From contig CBDCWE010000003.1 of assembly GCA_965223355.1 (NCBI GenBank), forward strand, positions 4,526,001 to 4,590,000: 64,000 nucleotides of DNA, given 5' to 3'. This stretch comes from Tectiglobus sp965223355. Its GTDB lineage: Bacteria; Pseudomonadota; Alphaproteobacteria; Rhizobiales; Hyphomicrobiaceae. Both the position numbers and the translations under genes were made by a program. Under the pieces are notes generated by a model. The model saw nothing but the letters and a program-made list of their open reading frames with translations. It ran no database searches and had not been told where the DNA came from. Positions 16,398 through 25,270 of this stretch are shown here, in pieces. Every line of letters starts with the position of its first letter. The first letter of the stretch is position 1.

Positions 16398-18239
16398 TCA
16401 AGCCAGCTGCAGATCCGCCAACCGCTGGTAGAGGCCGCCTTGCCGGCTCAGTTGATCGTGTCCACCTTGCCCGACAACCCGGCCGTCGTCGAGTACGATG
16501 ATCCGATCCGCCGTTTGCGCGGTCGCCAGGCGATGCGTGATGATGATGGTCGTGCGCCCCTTCATCGCCTGTTCGAGGCCGGCCTGGATCGCGACCTCGC
16601 TTTCGGCATCAAGCGCGTTGGTGGCCTCATCCAAAAGCAGCACCGCCGGATCTCGCAGAACCGCACGGGCAATGGCCAGACGCTGGCGCTGACCGCCCGA
16701 CAGGGTCACGCCCCGTTCGCCGAGCCGGGTGTCGTAGCCGTGCGCGAGGCCAACGATAAAATCATGTGCATGGGCAATCCGTGCCGCACGCTCGACATCG
16801 CCATCCGTGCAATGCGCAAAGCCGTAGCGAATGTTTTCCGCCACGGTATCGTCAAATACGGCGATGTCTTGTGGAACCAGCGCCAATCGGGTCCGCAACG
16901 CATCGAGGCGCACTTGCGAAATGTCGACGTCGTCGACCTTGATGGTGCCGGCCGCCGGATCATAGAACCGCAGTAAGAGATGGAAGATACTCGACTTGCC
17001 GGCGCCGGACGGCCCGACCAGCGCGATTTTCTGACCCGGCTCGGCCGTAAACGAGATGTCCTTGAGTGAAAACTGCTGCGGGCGCAGCGGATAGGCAAAC
17101 GCCACACCTGTGAATTCGACCTTGCCGACCGCCGGCTGCGGCATCGCCACAGGATTGCTGACCTCGCGCACTTGTGGTTGTTCCTGGAGCAGTTCCGTCA
17201 GCCGACCGGCGGCGCCTGCGGCCTGCTGTACCTCACCCCAAACCTCGGACAGTTGGCTGAGCGCGCCGCCGACAAACACTGCATAGAGCACGAATTGACC
17301 GAGCCGTCCTTCGGTCATCGTGCCGGCAATCACCATCGCGGCGCCGATCCATAGGACGACGATAATACTGGTCATGATCAGAAACATCGCCAGACCGGTC
17401 AGCACCGCGCGCGATAACAGGCGGCGGCGTGCGGCGGCAAACGCGTTCTCGGCCGCTGTCGCAAAGCGCGCCGAAATCGCCGCCTCACTGGCGAACGCCT
17501 GCATGGTCCGCACCGCCGCCAGATTTTCAGACGCAAACGCGGATGCCGTGGCGAGGCTGTCCTGGGCACTGCGCGACAGTCGCCGCACCACCCGCCCATA
17601 GCCAATCAGCGGCACCAGAATGAGCGGGATGGTGATCAGGACCAGCGACGACAGCTGGATGCTGGTCACGACCATCATGATCAAGGCACCAACCGCCATG
17701 ATCGTGGATCGCACCGCCTGGCTGAGAGCAGTTCCGGTCGCGGCCTTGATGTAAGTTGTATCAGCTGTCAGTCGGCTCATCACCTCACCGGAATGGGCCT
17801 GATCGAAAAACCCCGGCCCGAGCTGCGTCAAATGCCGGAACACATCCTTGCGCAGATCTGCAGCAACGCGTTCGCCGAGCCAGCTGACCAGGTAGAAGCG
17901 CGCCGCGCTGGCCGCGGCAAGCAGACCACCGATCGCGATCATAAGTAGAAAATAGTGGGAGATTTGGTCGCCGTGCCCGGATCGAAAACCGCCGTCGATC
18001 ATGAGCCGGACGGCAATCGGGATCAACAGCATCATCGCCGCTGCAACCACGAGCGCGACGCCGGCCACAGCCAACACAGAGCGATACCGCAACACATAGG
18101 GCCTGAGGGCCGTGAGCGGGCCGAGACTGCCAAGACGCGGGCGCCGGACACGACTGCCCGCCGCCGCGGCAATCGCCTCCGGCCCGGTTGCGTCGGCAAT
18201 ATCAGCTTGCTCGTTCACAGTTGATTCCGAATTTCGCAC
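16398..18239 (-). CDS. ABC exporter, fused membrane and ATPase domains
   Basis: This 613-residue half-transporter has a six-helix exporter domain (about residues 55-340) and an ATPase domain (about 370-610). The latter shows Walker A GPSGAGKSS, the Q-loop LVPQDIAVFDDTVAENI, signature LSGGQRQR, Walker B VLLLDEATNALD and H-loop IITHRLAT. The family includes MsbA-like lipid and peptide exporters. The N-terminal 50 residues are charged and probably cytoplasmic. It is monocistronic in appearance, with a 250-bp gap to the FAD oxidase gene and a divergent rpmE gene. Substrate is unknown. Confidence 0.88.
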   Translation of the reverse strand: MRNSESTVNEQADIADATGPEAIAAAAGSRVRRPRLGSLGPLTALRPYVLRYRSVLAVAGVALVVAAAMMLLIPIAVRLMIDGGFRSGHGDQISHYFLLMIAIGGLLAAASAARFYLVSWLGERVAADLRKDVFRHLTQLGPGFFDQAHSGEVMSRLTADTTYIKAATGTALSQAVRSTIMAVGALIMMVVTSIQLSSLVLITIPLILVPLIGYGRVVRRLSRSAQDSLATASAFASENLAAVRTMQAFASEAAISARFATAAENAFAAARRRLLSRAVLTGLAMFLIMTSIIVVLWIGAAMVIAGTMTEGRLGQFVLYAVFVGGALSQLSEVWGEVQQAAGAAGRLTELLQEQPQVREVSNPVAMPQPAVGKVEFTGVAFAYPLRPQQFSLKDISFTAEPGQKIALVGPSGAGKSSIFHLLLRFYDPAAGTIKVDDVDISQVRLDALRTRLALVPQDIAVFDDTVAENIRYGFAHCTDGDVERAARIAHAHDFIVGLAHGYDTRLGERGVTLSGGQRQRLAIARAVLRDPAVLLLDEATNALDAESEVAIQAGLEQAMKGRTTIIITHRLATAQTADRIIVLDDGRVVGQGGHDQLSRQGGLYQRLADLQLA

Positions 18240-18560
18240 TGACCGTTGGCCCTATCGATCCAGATCATGTCGACCTAAGGTGGCTCCACCCGGCCGGCCC
18301 GCTGCTGCGCCCGGCAGCCCCAGCCAGACATGAGATTGCGGCTTTGAGTGACCCGGCGCGGGAGCCGGATGGTACCAGTTAACTCTGAAACGATCTAACC
18401 GACTGCCAACCGATTGCAACCGTCCCTGTTCCTGCGGCAACTGCAAACTCTGGCCTTGCATTGTGAGGCAAAATTAAGTACCTGACGCTTTTCGAAATTC
18501 ACGCAGCCGGCGCATCGCATTTGCTCGGCCTGGCGGCCAACACCTGACGAGACGAAAACC
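18240..18560. promoter_or_regulatory. Divergent region between ABC exporter and rpmE
   Basis: This 321-bp non-coding gap carries the promoters of both genes. A short GC hairpin (CCGGCGCGGGAGCCGG) lies at about 18353-18368. An AT-rich stretch near 18465-18500 (GCAAAATTAAGTACC) is the likely core-promoter area for rpmE. No L31-type leader structure was recognised. Confidence 0.35.
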
Positions 18561-18785
18561 ATGAAGCGCGATCGCGATCTCCACCCGGACTATCACCAGA
18601 TCAGGGTCGTCATGACCGATGGCAGCGAATTCATCACGTATTCGACCTACGGCGAAGAAGGTGACACACTGACGCTTGACATTGATCCGAATTCACATCC
18701 GGCTTGGACCGGCGGTGACCAGCACCTGGTCGACCGTGGCGGACGACTATCCCGTTTCAAAAAGAAGTTCGAAGGCCTGTTCTAG
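18561..18785 (+). CDS. rpmE: 50S ribosomal protein L31
   Basis: The 74-residue protein starts MKRDRDLHPDYHQI and continues with DGSEFITYSTYG, DPNSHPAWTGG and RGGRLSRFKKKF, the standard L31 blocks. None of the zinc-ligand cysteines is present, so it is the zinc-independent form usual in Alphaproteobacteria. The stop codon TAG at 18783-18785 lies within the CTAG end of repeat B1 (18782-18785), so the last codon and terminator are formed at the repeat junction. GAGACGAAAACC precedes the ATG as a weak Shine-Dalgarno. Confidence 0.95.
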   Translation: MKRDRDLHPDYHQIRVVMTDGSEFITYSTYGEEGDTLTLDIDPNSHPAWTGGDQHLVDRGGRLSRFKKKFEGLF

Positions 18786-18865
18786 AGCAACCTGCCTTTA
18801 TTCGGAATCGGAACGATCCCGAATAAAGGCAGAAAGTTGCTCGCCTCTAAAGCACGATGATCTAG
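18782..18865 (+). repeat. Family B palindromic repeat, copy B1 (internally deleted)
   Basis: The copy runs from CTAGAGCAACCTGCC to GATGATCTAG, so both ends carry CTAG. The first long palindrome (CCTTTATTCGG...CCGAATAAAGG) and its AGTTGCTC flank are intact. The second palindrome seen in the other copies is missing: CCTCTAAAG is joined directly to CACGATGATCTAG. Its first CTAG overlaps the rpmE stop codon. Confidence 0.85.
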
Positions 18866-18886
18866 ATAACCTCCGAGCAAGCCCGG

Positions 18887-18991
18887 GGTCCAGGGGCCAG
18901 CCCCTGGTCGGGGAGTATGACGGGCTGAAAGCCCTTCATGAATCGCCGTGAAACGGCGATTGGTTCAAGGGCGCTGCCATTTCGAAGCCTG
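18887..18991 (+). repeat. Family A hairpin-chain repeat, copy A4 (degenerate)
   Basis: This plus-oriented copy retains CCAGGGG...CCCCTGG and ATCGCCGT...ACGGCGAT but has decayed GGGGC and AAGGGC arms. It lies between two family B copies in the convergent gap between rpmE and rcdA. Confidence 0.75.
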
Positions 18992-19047
18992 AGACTTGAT
19001 CGGCGGATCCCCAGATCATTTCCACCAACGGCGGTGTCGCCTTGGCG

Positions 19048-19186
19048 CTAGATCATCGTGCTTTAAGTTGGAACCGCCATTGCGGTTCCAACTTAAAGCA
19101 CAAAGATGATCGCTACTTTAGAGGCGAGCAACTTTCTGTCTTTATTCGGGATCGTTCCGATTCCGAATAAAGACAGGTTGCTCTAG
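19048..19186 (-). repeat. Family B palindromic repeat, copy B2
   Basis: A complete copy in the opposite orientation to B1, with CTAG at both ends. It holds a 44-bp palindrome (GTGCTTTAAGTTGGAACCGC and its complement) and the CCTTTATTCGG-type palindrome, here with CTTTATTCGGGATCG. Confidence 0.9.
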
Positions 19187-19206
19187 TGGTCTTAAGCCCG
19201 ATGATC

Positions 19207-19749
19207 TTATGAGCGCTGTGGAAATTTGATCAGCTTGGCTTCCAGATGGCGCAACTGTTCATTGACCGGGTTCGACGATACCCTGGCCGCGGGCGCGTCG
19301 GTGGCGCGCAGGGCAAGATCCAGCTGACTGATCCGCTCGCCGAAGGCATGGCACCGCTCAATCAGATTGCGCAGGCCGGCCGGCAAACTCTGGAAATGCT
19401 TGATATGTTGGATACTGCTGCCGAACGACCGCAGCGATAGGCCTTCGCGCTTCGCGATCGCCTCTTCGAGCGTGATTTCGCCTTCTTTCAGCGCGCGCTG
19501 CACCAGCAGCCATGAAGCCATGTCGAGCAGCCGGGTCGTCAGCCGCATGCTTTCGGTGGCGTATGCGATGGACAGCGGCGGCACCAAGTGCTTGGACTGT
19601 TGACGCCCGGCACCGTCGAGATATTCCGCAGTTGTCTCAACCAGCTCCATGCCTTCCCGGAAAATCGCATCGAAGTGTTCCGACTTGGCAAAGTGCTGAC
19701 CGAACGAAATTGTTACCCGATCCTGATCAACGACACGCGACACTGACAT
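19207..19749 (-). CDS. rcdA: DUF1465 family protein, RcdA homologue
   Basis: The 180-residue sequence matches DUF1465, the family of Caulobacter RcdA: ISFGQHFAKSEHFDAIFREGMELVE, LDGAGRQQSKHL and YATESMRLTTRLLDMASWLL are its conserved helices. RcdA is an adaptor that, with CpdR and PopA, delivers CtrA and other cell-cycle substrates to ClpXP. A CpdR-like gene lies at 53.9 kb in this window. The C-terminal 40 residues are poorly conserved and probably disordered, as in Caulobacter. Synteny with a DUF1192 gene just upstream is typical for Alphaproteobacteria. Confidence 0.85.
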   Translation of the reverse strand: MSVSRVVDQDRVTISFGQHFAKSEHFDAIFREGMELVETTAEYLDGAGRQQSKHLVPPLSIAYATESMRLTTRLLDMASWLLVQRALKEGEITLEEAIAKREGLSLRSFGSSIQHIKHFQSLPAGLRNLIERCHAFGERISQLDLALRATDAPAARVSSNPVNEQLRHLEAKLIKFPQRS

Positions 19750-19890
19750 ACTGCTACTCTCGACCTATCCCGACACGATGATTTACCAAAGCCGCCCACT
19801 CTCAGCAGGTACACTATACGCCCATGGTTAACAATTCGCCCCAAAATTGGATAATTTCGGGACGTGGGAACGCGTTGTCATAGCGCCCTG

Positions 19891-19962
19891 CAAAGAAAGA
19901 GCCGCTCTTGCCAGAGCGGCTCGAAAGTCCAAGGGGAGGTGTCAAACAACGTGGAACTGATG
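19891..19962 (-). ncRNA. Possible small RNA or structured terminator with CCUCCCC-GGACUU box
   Basis: On the minus strand, ACACCTCCCC TTGGACTTTC is followed by a 24-bp hairpin (GAGCCGCTC...GAGCGGCTC, 19899-19922) and TTTCTTT. The order pyrimidine box, GACUUU, GC-rich hairpin, U-run is the same as in the three units at 55.77-56.3 kb. No convincing promoter was seen directly upstream, so it could instead be the terminator of the DUF1192 transcript. Confidence 0.4.
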
Positions 19963-19968
19963 CCACTC

Positions 19969-19989
19969 AAAAAATCCAGAAGTCTGGAT
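19969..19989 (-). terminator. Weak intrinsic terminator downstream of DUF1192
   Basis: On the minus strand ATCCAGACTTCTGGAT is followed by TTTTT. The stem is only about 6 bp, so it is a weak candidate. It lies about 100 bases after the DUF1192 stop. Confidence 0.35.
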
Positions 19990-20092
19990 GTGAGCCAGCT
20001 TAGGACCCGAACCTTAACGCGCCCTTAATGGCAAACAAATGCCTAGCGATTGTCCCTTAACCCCGGCCGCGCATCGAAGCGGGCGAACCCGG

Positions 20093-20281
20093 TTAATCTT
20101 TGAATACCGCGGCGGCGGCGGCACCGATTTTCTGTTTGCGCGCGATCTCGGCTTCGACGCGCTCAATTTCGCTCCGCAGCGCTCGAACGCGATGCCTGAG
20201 TTCATCGATCGACACCCGTTCCAGATTGTCGCCGACAGCGATCTGAGCCGTGCCCGGCTTGGCTGCATCATCCCAATCCAT
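20093..20281 (-). CDS. DUF1192 family small protein
   Basis: About 62 residues. VSIDELRHRVRALRSEIERVEAEIARK is the DUF1192 core, a short helix of the kind that forms coiled coils, and the protein is found next to rcdA in many Alphaproteobacteria. Function is unknown. The ATG at 20281 is chosen because GGGAGGAGACA stands directly upstream; an in-frame ATG at 20299 lacks this. Confidence 0.8.
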   Translation of the reverse strand: MDWDDAAKPGTAQIAVGDNLERVSIDELRHRVRALRSEIERVEAEIARKQKIGAAAAAVFKD

Positions 20282-20350
20282 TGTCTCCTCCCGGACCATA
20301 GCCTTTCAAATCTACGCAACCAAATCTACGCAACCTCTGACCAAGTCCTG

Positions 20351-20485
20351 AGGCCAGGGGATGATCCCCTGGTCGGGGTGTTTGAGGGGCGAACAGGCCC
20401 TCATGGATCGCCGTCAAACGGCGATTAAGTCAAGGGTTTGGCCCTCAACGATCCGGCCCAAGGGCCGGGCCCTTTCGAAGCCTGA
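20351..20485 (+). repeat. Family A hairpin-chain repeat, copy A5
   Basis: Plus-oriented copy with CCAGGGG...CCCCTGG, TTTGAGGGGC with a changed complement, ATCGCCGT...ACGGCGAT and AGGGCCGGGCCCTTT. It lies beyond the 3' end of the HAD-family gene. Confidence 0.85.
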
Positions 20486-20557
20486 GACTTAATCAGAGGT
20501 TGCCCGGATCCGTCGGGCGAGCATATGACAGGTCAGCCCGCTCTGCCAATCCGATGG

Positions 20558-21430
20558 TTACCAGGCCAGGGCCGTCATGGCGGCAACCGGTTTGGCGTCA
20601 CCAAAGTCGGCAAACAGGTGTTCGAGAAGGTCCGGGCTCAACCCCCGGTCCGGCGCCACGTGGATGCGCGAGGCAATAAACACCGACCGGATCCCGGCGG
20701 CCGCAGCCCCGCGGATGTCGGTCTGCACGCCGTCGCCGATGGCAAGCACGCGATCTTTGGTAATCTCGCGCCCGACGCCGCGGTTGATGGTATCGCAGGC
20801 CATCTCGTAGATCGGCAAATACGGTTTGCCGCTGTAGATGACTTGACCACCGACGGCCTCATAGGCAGCCGCAAGCGCGCCGGCACAATAGACAATCGTA
20901 TCACCGCGCTCGACCTTGAGATCCGGGTTAGCACACAGCATCACCAGGTTCCGCTTCTGAAACTGCTGCAGCGTGGTCGTATAGTCCTCAGGTGTTTCCG
21001 TCGTGTCGTCGATCAACCCCGTGCACACCACGACCTCGGCATCACACGGCGTCGAGAAGTGCACGTCGATGCCGTCAAAAATACCAAGATCACGTTCGGG
21101 TCCAATGTGATGCACGCGCCGACCCGCCCAAGCCTGGACCACGCCGCGCGTTACGTCGCCGGACGAGAGCACCGCATCGTAGGCATCGCGCGGCACACCG
21201 ACTTGATCGAGGCGCACCATGACATCGCCTGCCGGTCGTGGCGCATTGGTCAACAGCACCACATAACCGCTATGCCGGCGAAACCGCTGACACGCCTTCA
21301 CCGAGCTTTCGAACGCCCTCACGCCATTGTGCATCACGCCCCAAACATCGACCAGCCAAGCATCCGCCGTAGCGCCAAGTTCGCCGATCGACCCGACAAT
21401 TGGCAGCCCGCGTTGATCACTCACCACCAC
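20558..21430 (-). CDS. HAD-superfamily class IIA hydrolase (TIGR01459-type)
   Basis: The 290-residue protein has the HAD nucleophile block AWLVDVWGVMHNG, motif II LLTNAPRP, and the late GKPYLPIYEMA plus AIGDGVQTDIRGAAAAGIRSVFI motif III/IV. This fits the class IIA (NagD-like) subfamily that is widespread but uncharacterised in Alphaproteobacteria (TIGR01459). Expected activity is hydrolysis of a small phosphate ester. It is a single gene, flanked by a family A repeat on its 3' side. Confidence 0.85.
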   Translation of the reverse strand: MVVSDQRGLPIVGSIGELGATADAWLVDVWGVMHNGVRAFESSVKACQRFRRHSGYVVLLTNAPRPAGDVMVRLDQVGVPRDAYDAVLSSGDVTRGVVQAWAGRRVHHIGPERDLGIFDGIDVHFSTPCDAEVVVCTGLIDDTTETPEDYTTTLQQFQKRNLVMLCANPDLKVERGDTIVYCAGALAAAYEAVGGQVIYSGKPYLPIYEMACDTINRGVGREITKDRVLAIGDGVQTDIRGAAAAGIRSVFIASRIHVAPDRGLSPDLLEHLFADFGDAKPVAAMTALAW

Positions 21431-21701
21431 AATTTAAGCCTTCTCCGGATTATCGATCGTTTCATTTGAGCGGCCAATGCGGTTCAAGCACAACCCACGA
21501 GACTGACCGGTCTTACGGTGTTGCCCAACCACGTCCCACAACGCCGTCGCCGCCGGCGCCCCAACCGGCTTCTGCATAACCAGATCTGTCTGCTGTTCCG
21601 CCTCCGGTCGGGCAAACGAATAGGCGTACCGCCGGGTGCCGGAGCCGCTCGACTGCGGCAGCCGCCGTCCCCAGCGCCAAAGCCATAATGGGCGATGTGC
21701 C

Positions 21702-23204
21702 TCAATCAGACAAGACCGGCGCTTGGGCGCGATCAACGTCGAAAGATGTCGTGCCCGGCGGCGCGACTGGTGGTGCACTTTGCGAACGCCGGCGCACCAA
21801 CTCCGACTTGACCGGGCGCGGCCCGCCGAACACCGCGCCTTGGCCAAACAGTGCCCCAAAGCCGACAACTTCCGCGACCTGCTGCTGATTGGTCAAATGA
21901 TGCACGACGAGGGTTAGGCCCGACTCGGCCAGGTGCCGACAAACATCGGCTGGTGGGATGATGATCTGGCCGGCCGGCAAGCCTGTGATGAAGACCTCGG
22001 CATCAAGTTTGGCAAACACGAAACCGCGCTGGCCCAACATCTCGAAGTCCATATCGAGATTGGTGATGTCGGCGATCGCAAATCTGAAGCCGAGACCGGC
22101 AAGCCGGTCAATCGAAGCCCACTGCACGGGCGTGAAACCGTGGACGTCGTCCTGGGCAAACGACAGCACCAGGCGTTCCGCCATCACCCCGTCGCGGCCG
22201 ATGATGGTGGCCAGATCATCGCCGAACTCCGCGGCCGAGACAGACTGACCGTTGATCTGCGAAATCAAGGCACCCGACTGGCCGCGCCGGAGCAAGAACA
22301 AGCCGATGTCCTTGGCATGCGAGACCTTGAGGGCATCGATCAGCGGTAGCAACACGCTGCCTTGCGCCACGCTTGCATAGCCGGCGTCATCAACCTGCTC
22401 GCCGTCTTCCAGCGACAGGCGAATCGACACTTCATAGTGACGCGCCTTGCCGTCGGCAAAACCGTGGATTGCCTCAAGAAAGACGTCCAGCCGCTCGTTT
22501 CTGAGCGCCTCGGTAATCGCCGCAAGCTTGTCGGAGGCCTCTGATCCGGCGGCTTTACCGGCATCGCCGGCGCCGGCCGCGGGCGACGGCATCGCGGCAG
22601 CCTGCGGTTGCAGCTGGAAATCAAAGTCCTCTGCCGCCAGCGCCTTTGGCTCCGCTACGGCGCGATCTGCAACATCTCCCGGCGATGGCTCCGCCGTTCT
22701 GCGACCCGCCGAGATGTCCTCGGCAATACGTTGGAGGATGCCGTTGACGACTTCGGTTTCCGACTGCGCCGCGCGCGGATCGCCCGCCCCACCAGCACCG
22801 TTCTGCGGTGCGCGCGCCGGCGCCGGCCCGTCTGCTGCCGCCGCATCATCATTGCCGGCCCGGTGCCCGCTTGCCGATTCACCGTCTGCGGCAAGATCCC
22901 ATCGCAGGTCGTGATCGACCCACCGCTCGCCGTGCTGATCCGCCGTGCCATCAGCGTCAGCATCAAACGAACCATAGGTTCTTTCAAGCTCCGCCTGCAG
23001 GCGGGCAAGCCGAGCCGCCCGCTGGACCAGCACGTGGCCCGCCGCCGCTATCGCGAAACCGGCGGTGCCGGCGGCAATCGCCGAAACTGGTTCAACATCA
23101 AACTCTAGAATCAACCCGACCGTTGCCGCGCAGGCCACAATCAGCATACACCCCAGAACCAGCAGGTCACTGGCATACGATCTGCGAGAAGCAGTTACTG
23201 ACAT
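21702..23204 (-). CDS. Degenerate EAL-domain protein, TipF-like
   Basis: About 500 residues. Two hydrophobic segments lie near the N-terminus (about 17-37 and 44-62), followed by a short coiled coil, a long alanine- and proline-rich linker, and an EAL-type barrel (about 230-470). In the barrel the EAL triad reads EVS (ARHYEVSIRLS). The NxS, ExxE and DDFGTG catalytic blocks are not conserved, although AKLDAEVF keeps the late lysine. It should therefore not hydrolyse c-di-GMP, but could bind it. The domain plan matches Caulobacter TipF, a c-di-GMP receptor in flagellar assembly. The ATG at 23204 is preferred; the frame is open to 23285. Confidence 0.72.
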   Translation of the reverse strand: MSVTASRRSYASDLLVLGCMLIVACAATVGLILEFDVEPVSAIAAGTAGFAIAAAGHVLVQRAARLARLQAELERTYGSFDADADGTADQHGERWVDHDLRWDLAADGESASGHRAGNDDAAAADGPAPARAPQNGAGGAGDPRAAQSETEVVNGILQRIAEDISAGRRTAEPSPGDVADRAVAEPKALAAEDFDFQLQPQAAAMPSPAAGAGDAGKAAGSEASDKLAAITEALRNERLDVFLEAIHGFADGKARHYEVSIRLSLEDGEQVDDAGYASVAQGSVLLPLIDALKVSHAKDIGLFLLRRGQSGALISQINGQSVSAAEFGDDLATIIGRDGVMAERLVLSFAQDDVHGFTPVQWASIDRLAGLGFRFAIADITNLDMDFEMLGQRGFVFAKLDAEVFITGLPAGQIIIPPADVCRHLAESGLTLVVHHLTNQQQVAEVVGFGALFGQGAVFGGPRPVKSELVRRRSQSAPPVAPPGTTSFDVDRAQAPVLSD

Positions 23205-23491
23205 CGCTTGTCCCGACCGCAAGTCGCCGCGGCCGCCCCGAATCACCCTACTCCGTTTGATCAAGCATTTTCGGGGTTTGCTCAACGACGCAACGCCTGC
23301 CGTCAGTGTATCACCAGGTTTCTCTGATTGTGGCAGGCAACATCACGCTCTAGTTGCAATCCAATCACATATCTGCGCACGGCGTGCATAACTAAAACCC
23401 ATAGAAACATCACCGCCACAGCACAATCCCCGCGACGGCAAGACCTGTGGCAAGACATTCAGATTGTAAAATTCGGAGAGCCTGCCGACGG

Positions 23492-24820
23492 TTAGGCGAC
23501 GGCCTTCAGAACTGCCTCGATGCGATCGCGGATATCGCCAATGTCATCTGCGCTTGCAATCAGAGGTGGTGCCACGATCAGCGTATCCATGGTCACCCGG
23601 CAATAGAGATCATGCTCGTGGTACATCCGCTCGATCGCTTCATAACCGCGCACGCCCGGCCGACCGTCGGCCGGATCAAGATCGATACCGCACAACAAAC
23701 CGACCGGACGAATGTCGGCGACGTGCGGTGCCCCTTTCAGGCTCAGCATCGCATCGGAGAACGTCTCCTCCAGCGCGCGCGCACGCTCAAACAAGCCCTC
23801 CGTCTTGTAGAGCTCGAGCGCCGCCAGTCCGGCAGCAATCGCCAGCGGGTGACCCGAATAGGTATAGCCATGGAACAGCTCAATGACGTGTTCCGGCCCA
23901 TCCATCTGCGCTTCATAAATGCCACTGCGCACCATCACGCCGGACATCGGCACAGCACCGTTTGTAACCCCTTTGGCAAAGGTGATCATGTCCGGGACAA
24001 TGCCATAGCGTTCTGCAACGAACGCATGGCCCATGCGGCCGAAGCCCGTAATCACCTCATCGAAGATCAGCAAAATGCCATGTCTTTCGGTGATCTCGCG
24101 CAATCGCTTCAGATACCCCTTGGGCGGCGGCAAGCAGCCGGTGGAGCCGGCCACCGGCTCAACGATGACGGCCGCGATCGTCGAGGCGTCATGCAGACCA
24201 ATAATGCGCTCAAGCTCATCTGCAAGATGGCCGCCCCACTCCGGTTCGCCATTTGAGAATGCTTGTTCGGCGCGGTTGTAGGTGGCTGGCAGATGGTCGA
24301 CACCGGCCAGCATACTGCCAAACATCTTGCGGTTGGCAACCATGCCGCCAACCGATATGCCACCAAACCCGACGCCGTGATATCCGCGCTCGCGTCCGAT
24401 CAGGCGCGTGCGGGCGCCCTCGCCGCGGCTGCGGTGATAAGCAAGCGCGACTTTGAGCGCCGTGTCGACGGCCTCACTACCTGAATTGGCATAAAGGACA
24501 TAATCAAGATCGCCGGGCGCCATCAACGCGAGCTGCGATGACATCTTGAATTGCTCTGGATGACCGTATTGGAACGGTGGCGCATAGTCCAAGGTCGCGG
24601 CGGCGTCTTGGATGGCCTTGACAATCGGTTCGCGCCCGTGACCGGCGTTGACGCAAAACAGTCCGGATGACCCATCGATCACCTTCCTGCCATCGGGCGT
24701 CAGGAAGTGCATATCCTTTGCACCGGAAAACAGCCGTGGCCGCTTTTTAAACGATCGGTTCGCCGTGAACGGAAGCCAGTATGACTCAAGCTCGTTCGGC
24801 TTCATATCAAAAGGTGCCAT
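23492..24820 (-). CDS. Class III omega-aminotransferase (PLP-dependent)
   Basis: About 442 residues. ANSGSEAVDTALKVALAYHR, RGYHGVGFGGISVGG and LIFDEVITGFGRMG are class III blocks, and the PLP lysine is in DMITFAKGVTNGAVPMSG. The N-terminal HFLTPDGRKVIDG and GLFCVNAGHGRE resemble beta-alanine:pyruvate and other omega-amino-acid aminotransferases. Substrate is not certain. The ATG at 24820 is supported by GGGAGGAGACA just upstream; an alternative at 24856 is not. It stands alone with a 287-bp gap to the EAL gene. Confidence 0.88.
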   Translation of the reverse strand: MAPFDMKPNELESYWLPFTANRSFKKRPRLFSGAKDMHFLTPDGRKVIDGSSGLFCVNAGHGREPIVKAIQDAAATLDYAPPFQYGHPEQFKMSSQLALMAPGDLDYVLYANSGSEAVDTALKVALAYHRSRGEGARTRLIGRERGYHGVGFGGISVGGMVANRKMFGSMLAGVDHLPATYNRAEQAFSNGEPEWGGHLADELERIIGLHDASTIAAVIVEPVAGSTGCLPPPKGYLKRLREITERHGILLIFDEVITGFGRMGHAFVAERYGIVPDMITFAKGVTNGAVPMSGVMVRSGIYEAQMDGPEHVIELFHGYTYSGHPLAIAAGLAALELYKTEGLFERARALEETFSDAMLSLKGAPHVADIRPVGLLCGIDLDPADGRPGVRGYEAIERMYHEHDLYCRVTMDTLIVAPPLIASADDIGDIRDRIEAVLKAVA

Positions 24821-25009
24821 TGTCTCCTCCCAGCGCCGCGATCTCACGGGCGCCATCTCCCTGCGGTGCCGCGGCTACCTTATCAACGCCGCGCCGGCAG
24901 GAAAAGCCGCCATCACCGTCCCGTGGCGCGACACCTTCGCCCTGGAGCGGCCCGTGTTTGCAATGCCATTTGTAATATCACGTCCGCTATCGCAGCCGCC
25001 CCGTCGCGG

Positions 25010-25130
25010 GCCAACCCTTTGGTTGGGTTGTTAGGGTTGAAAGCCCTCACTTAGTCGCCGCTGCGCGGCGATTTTTGAGGGGCTTGTCCGCCCCTCAATC
25101 TCCCCGACCAGGGGACCCATCCCCTGGACC
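25010..25130 (-). repeat. Family A hairpin-chain repeat, copy A6
   Basis: Minus-oriented copy beginning about 140 bases after the stop of the small secreted protein. It has CCAGGGG...CCCCTGG, TTGAGGGGC...GCCCCTCAA and a GCGGCGAT type arm; the last two arms are replaced by CAACCC/GGGTTG sequences. Confidence 0.8.
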
Positions 25131-25270
25131 CCAATCTGTTCGCAGGTTGCCGAACCCATCTGCAAATGCGCTCATCGACGACAAACGGCGGCTCGTGTTG
25201 AACCGCCGCATGGTATTGATCGATCCTGTAGAGGCGCAGACGATGCCGCCGCGCCGCGTTGCACCCCTGA

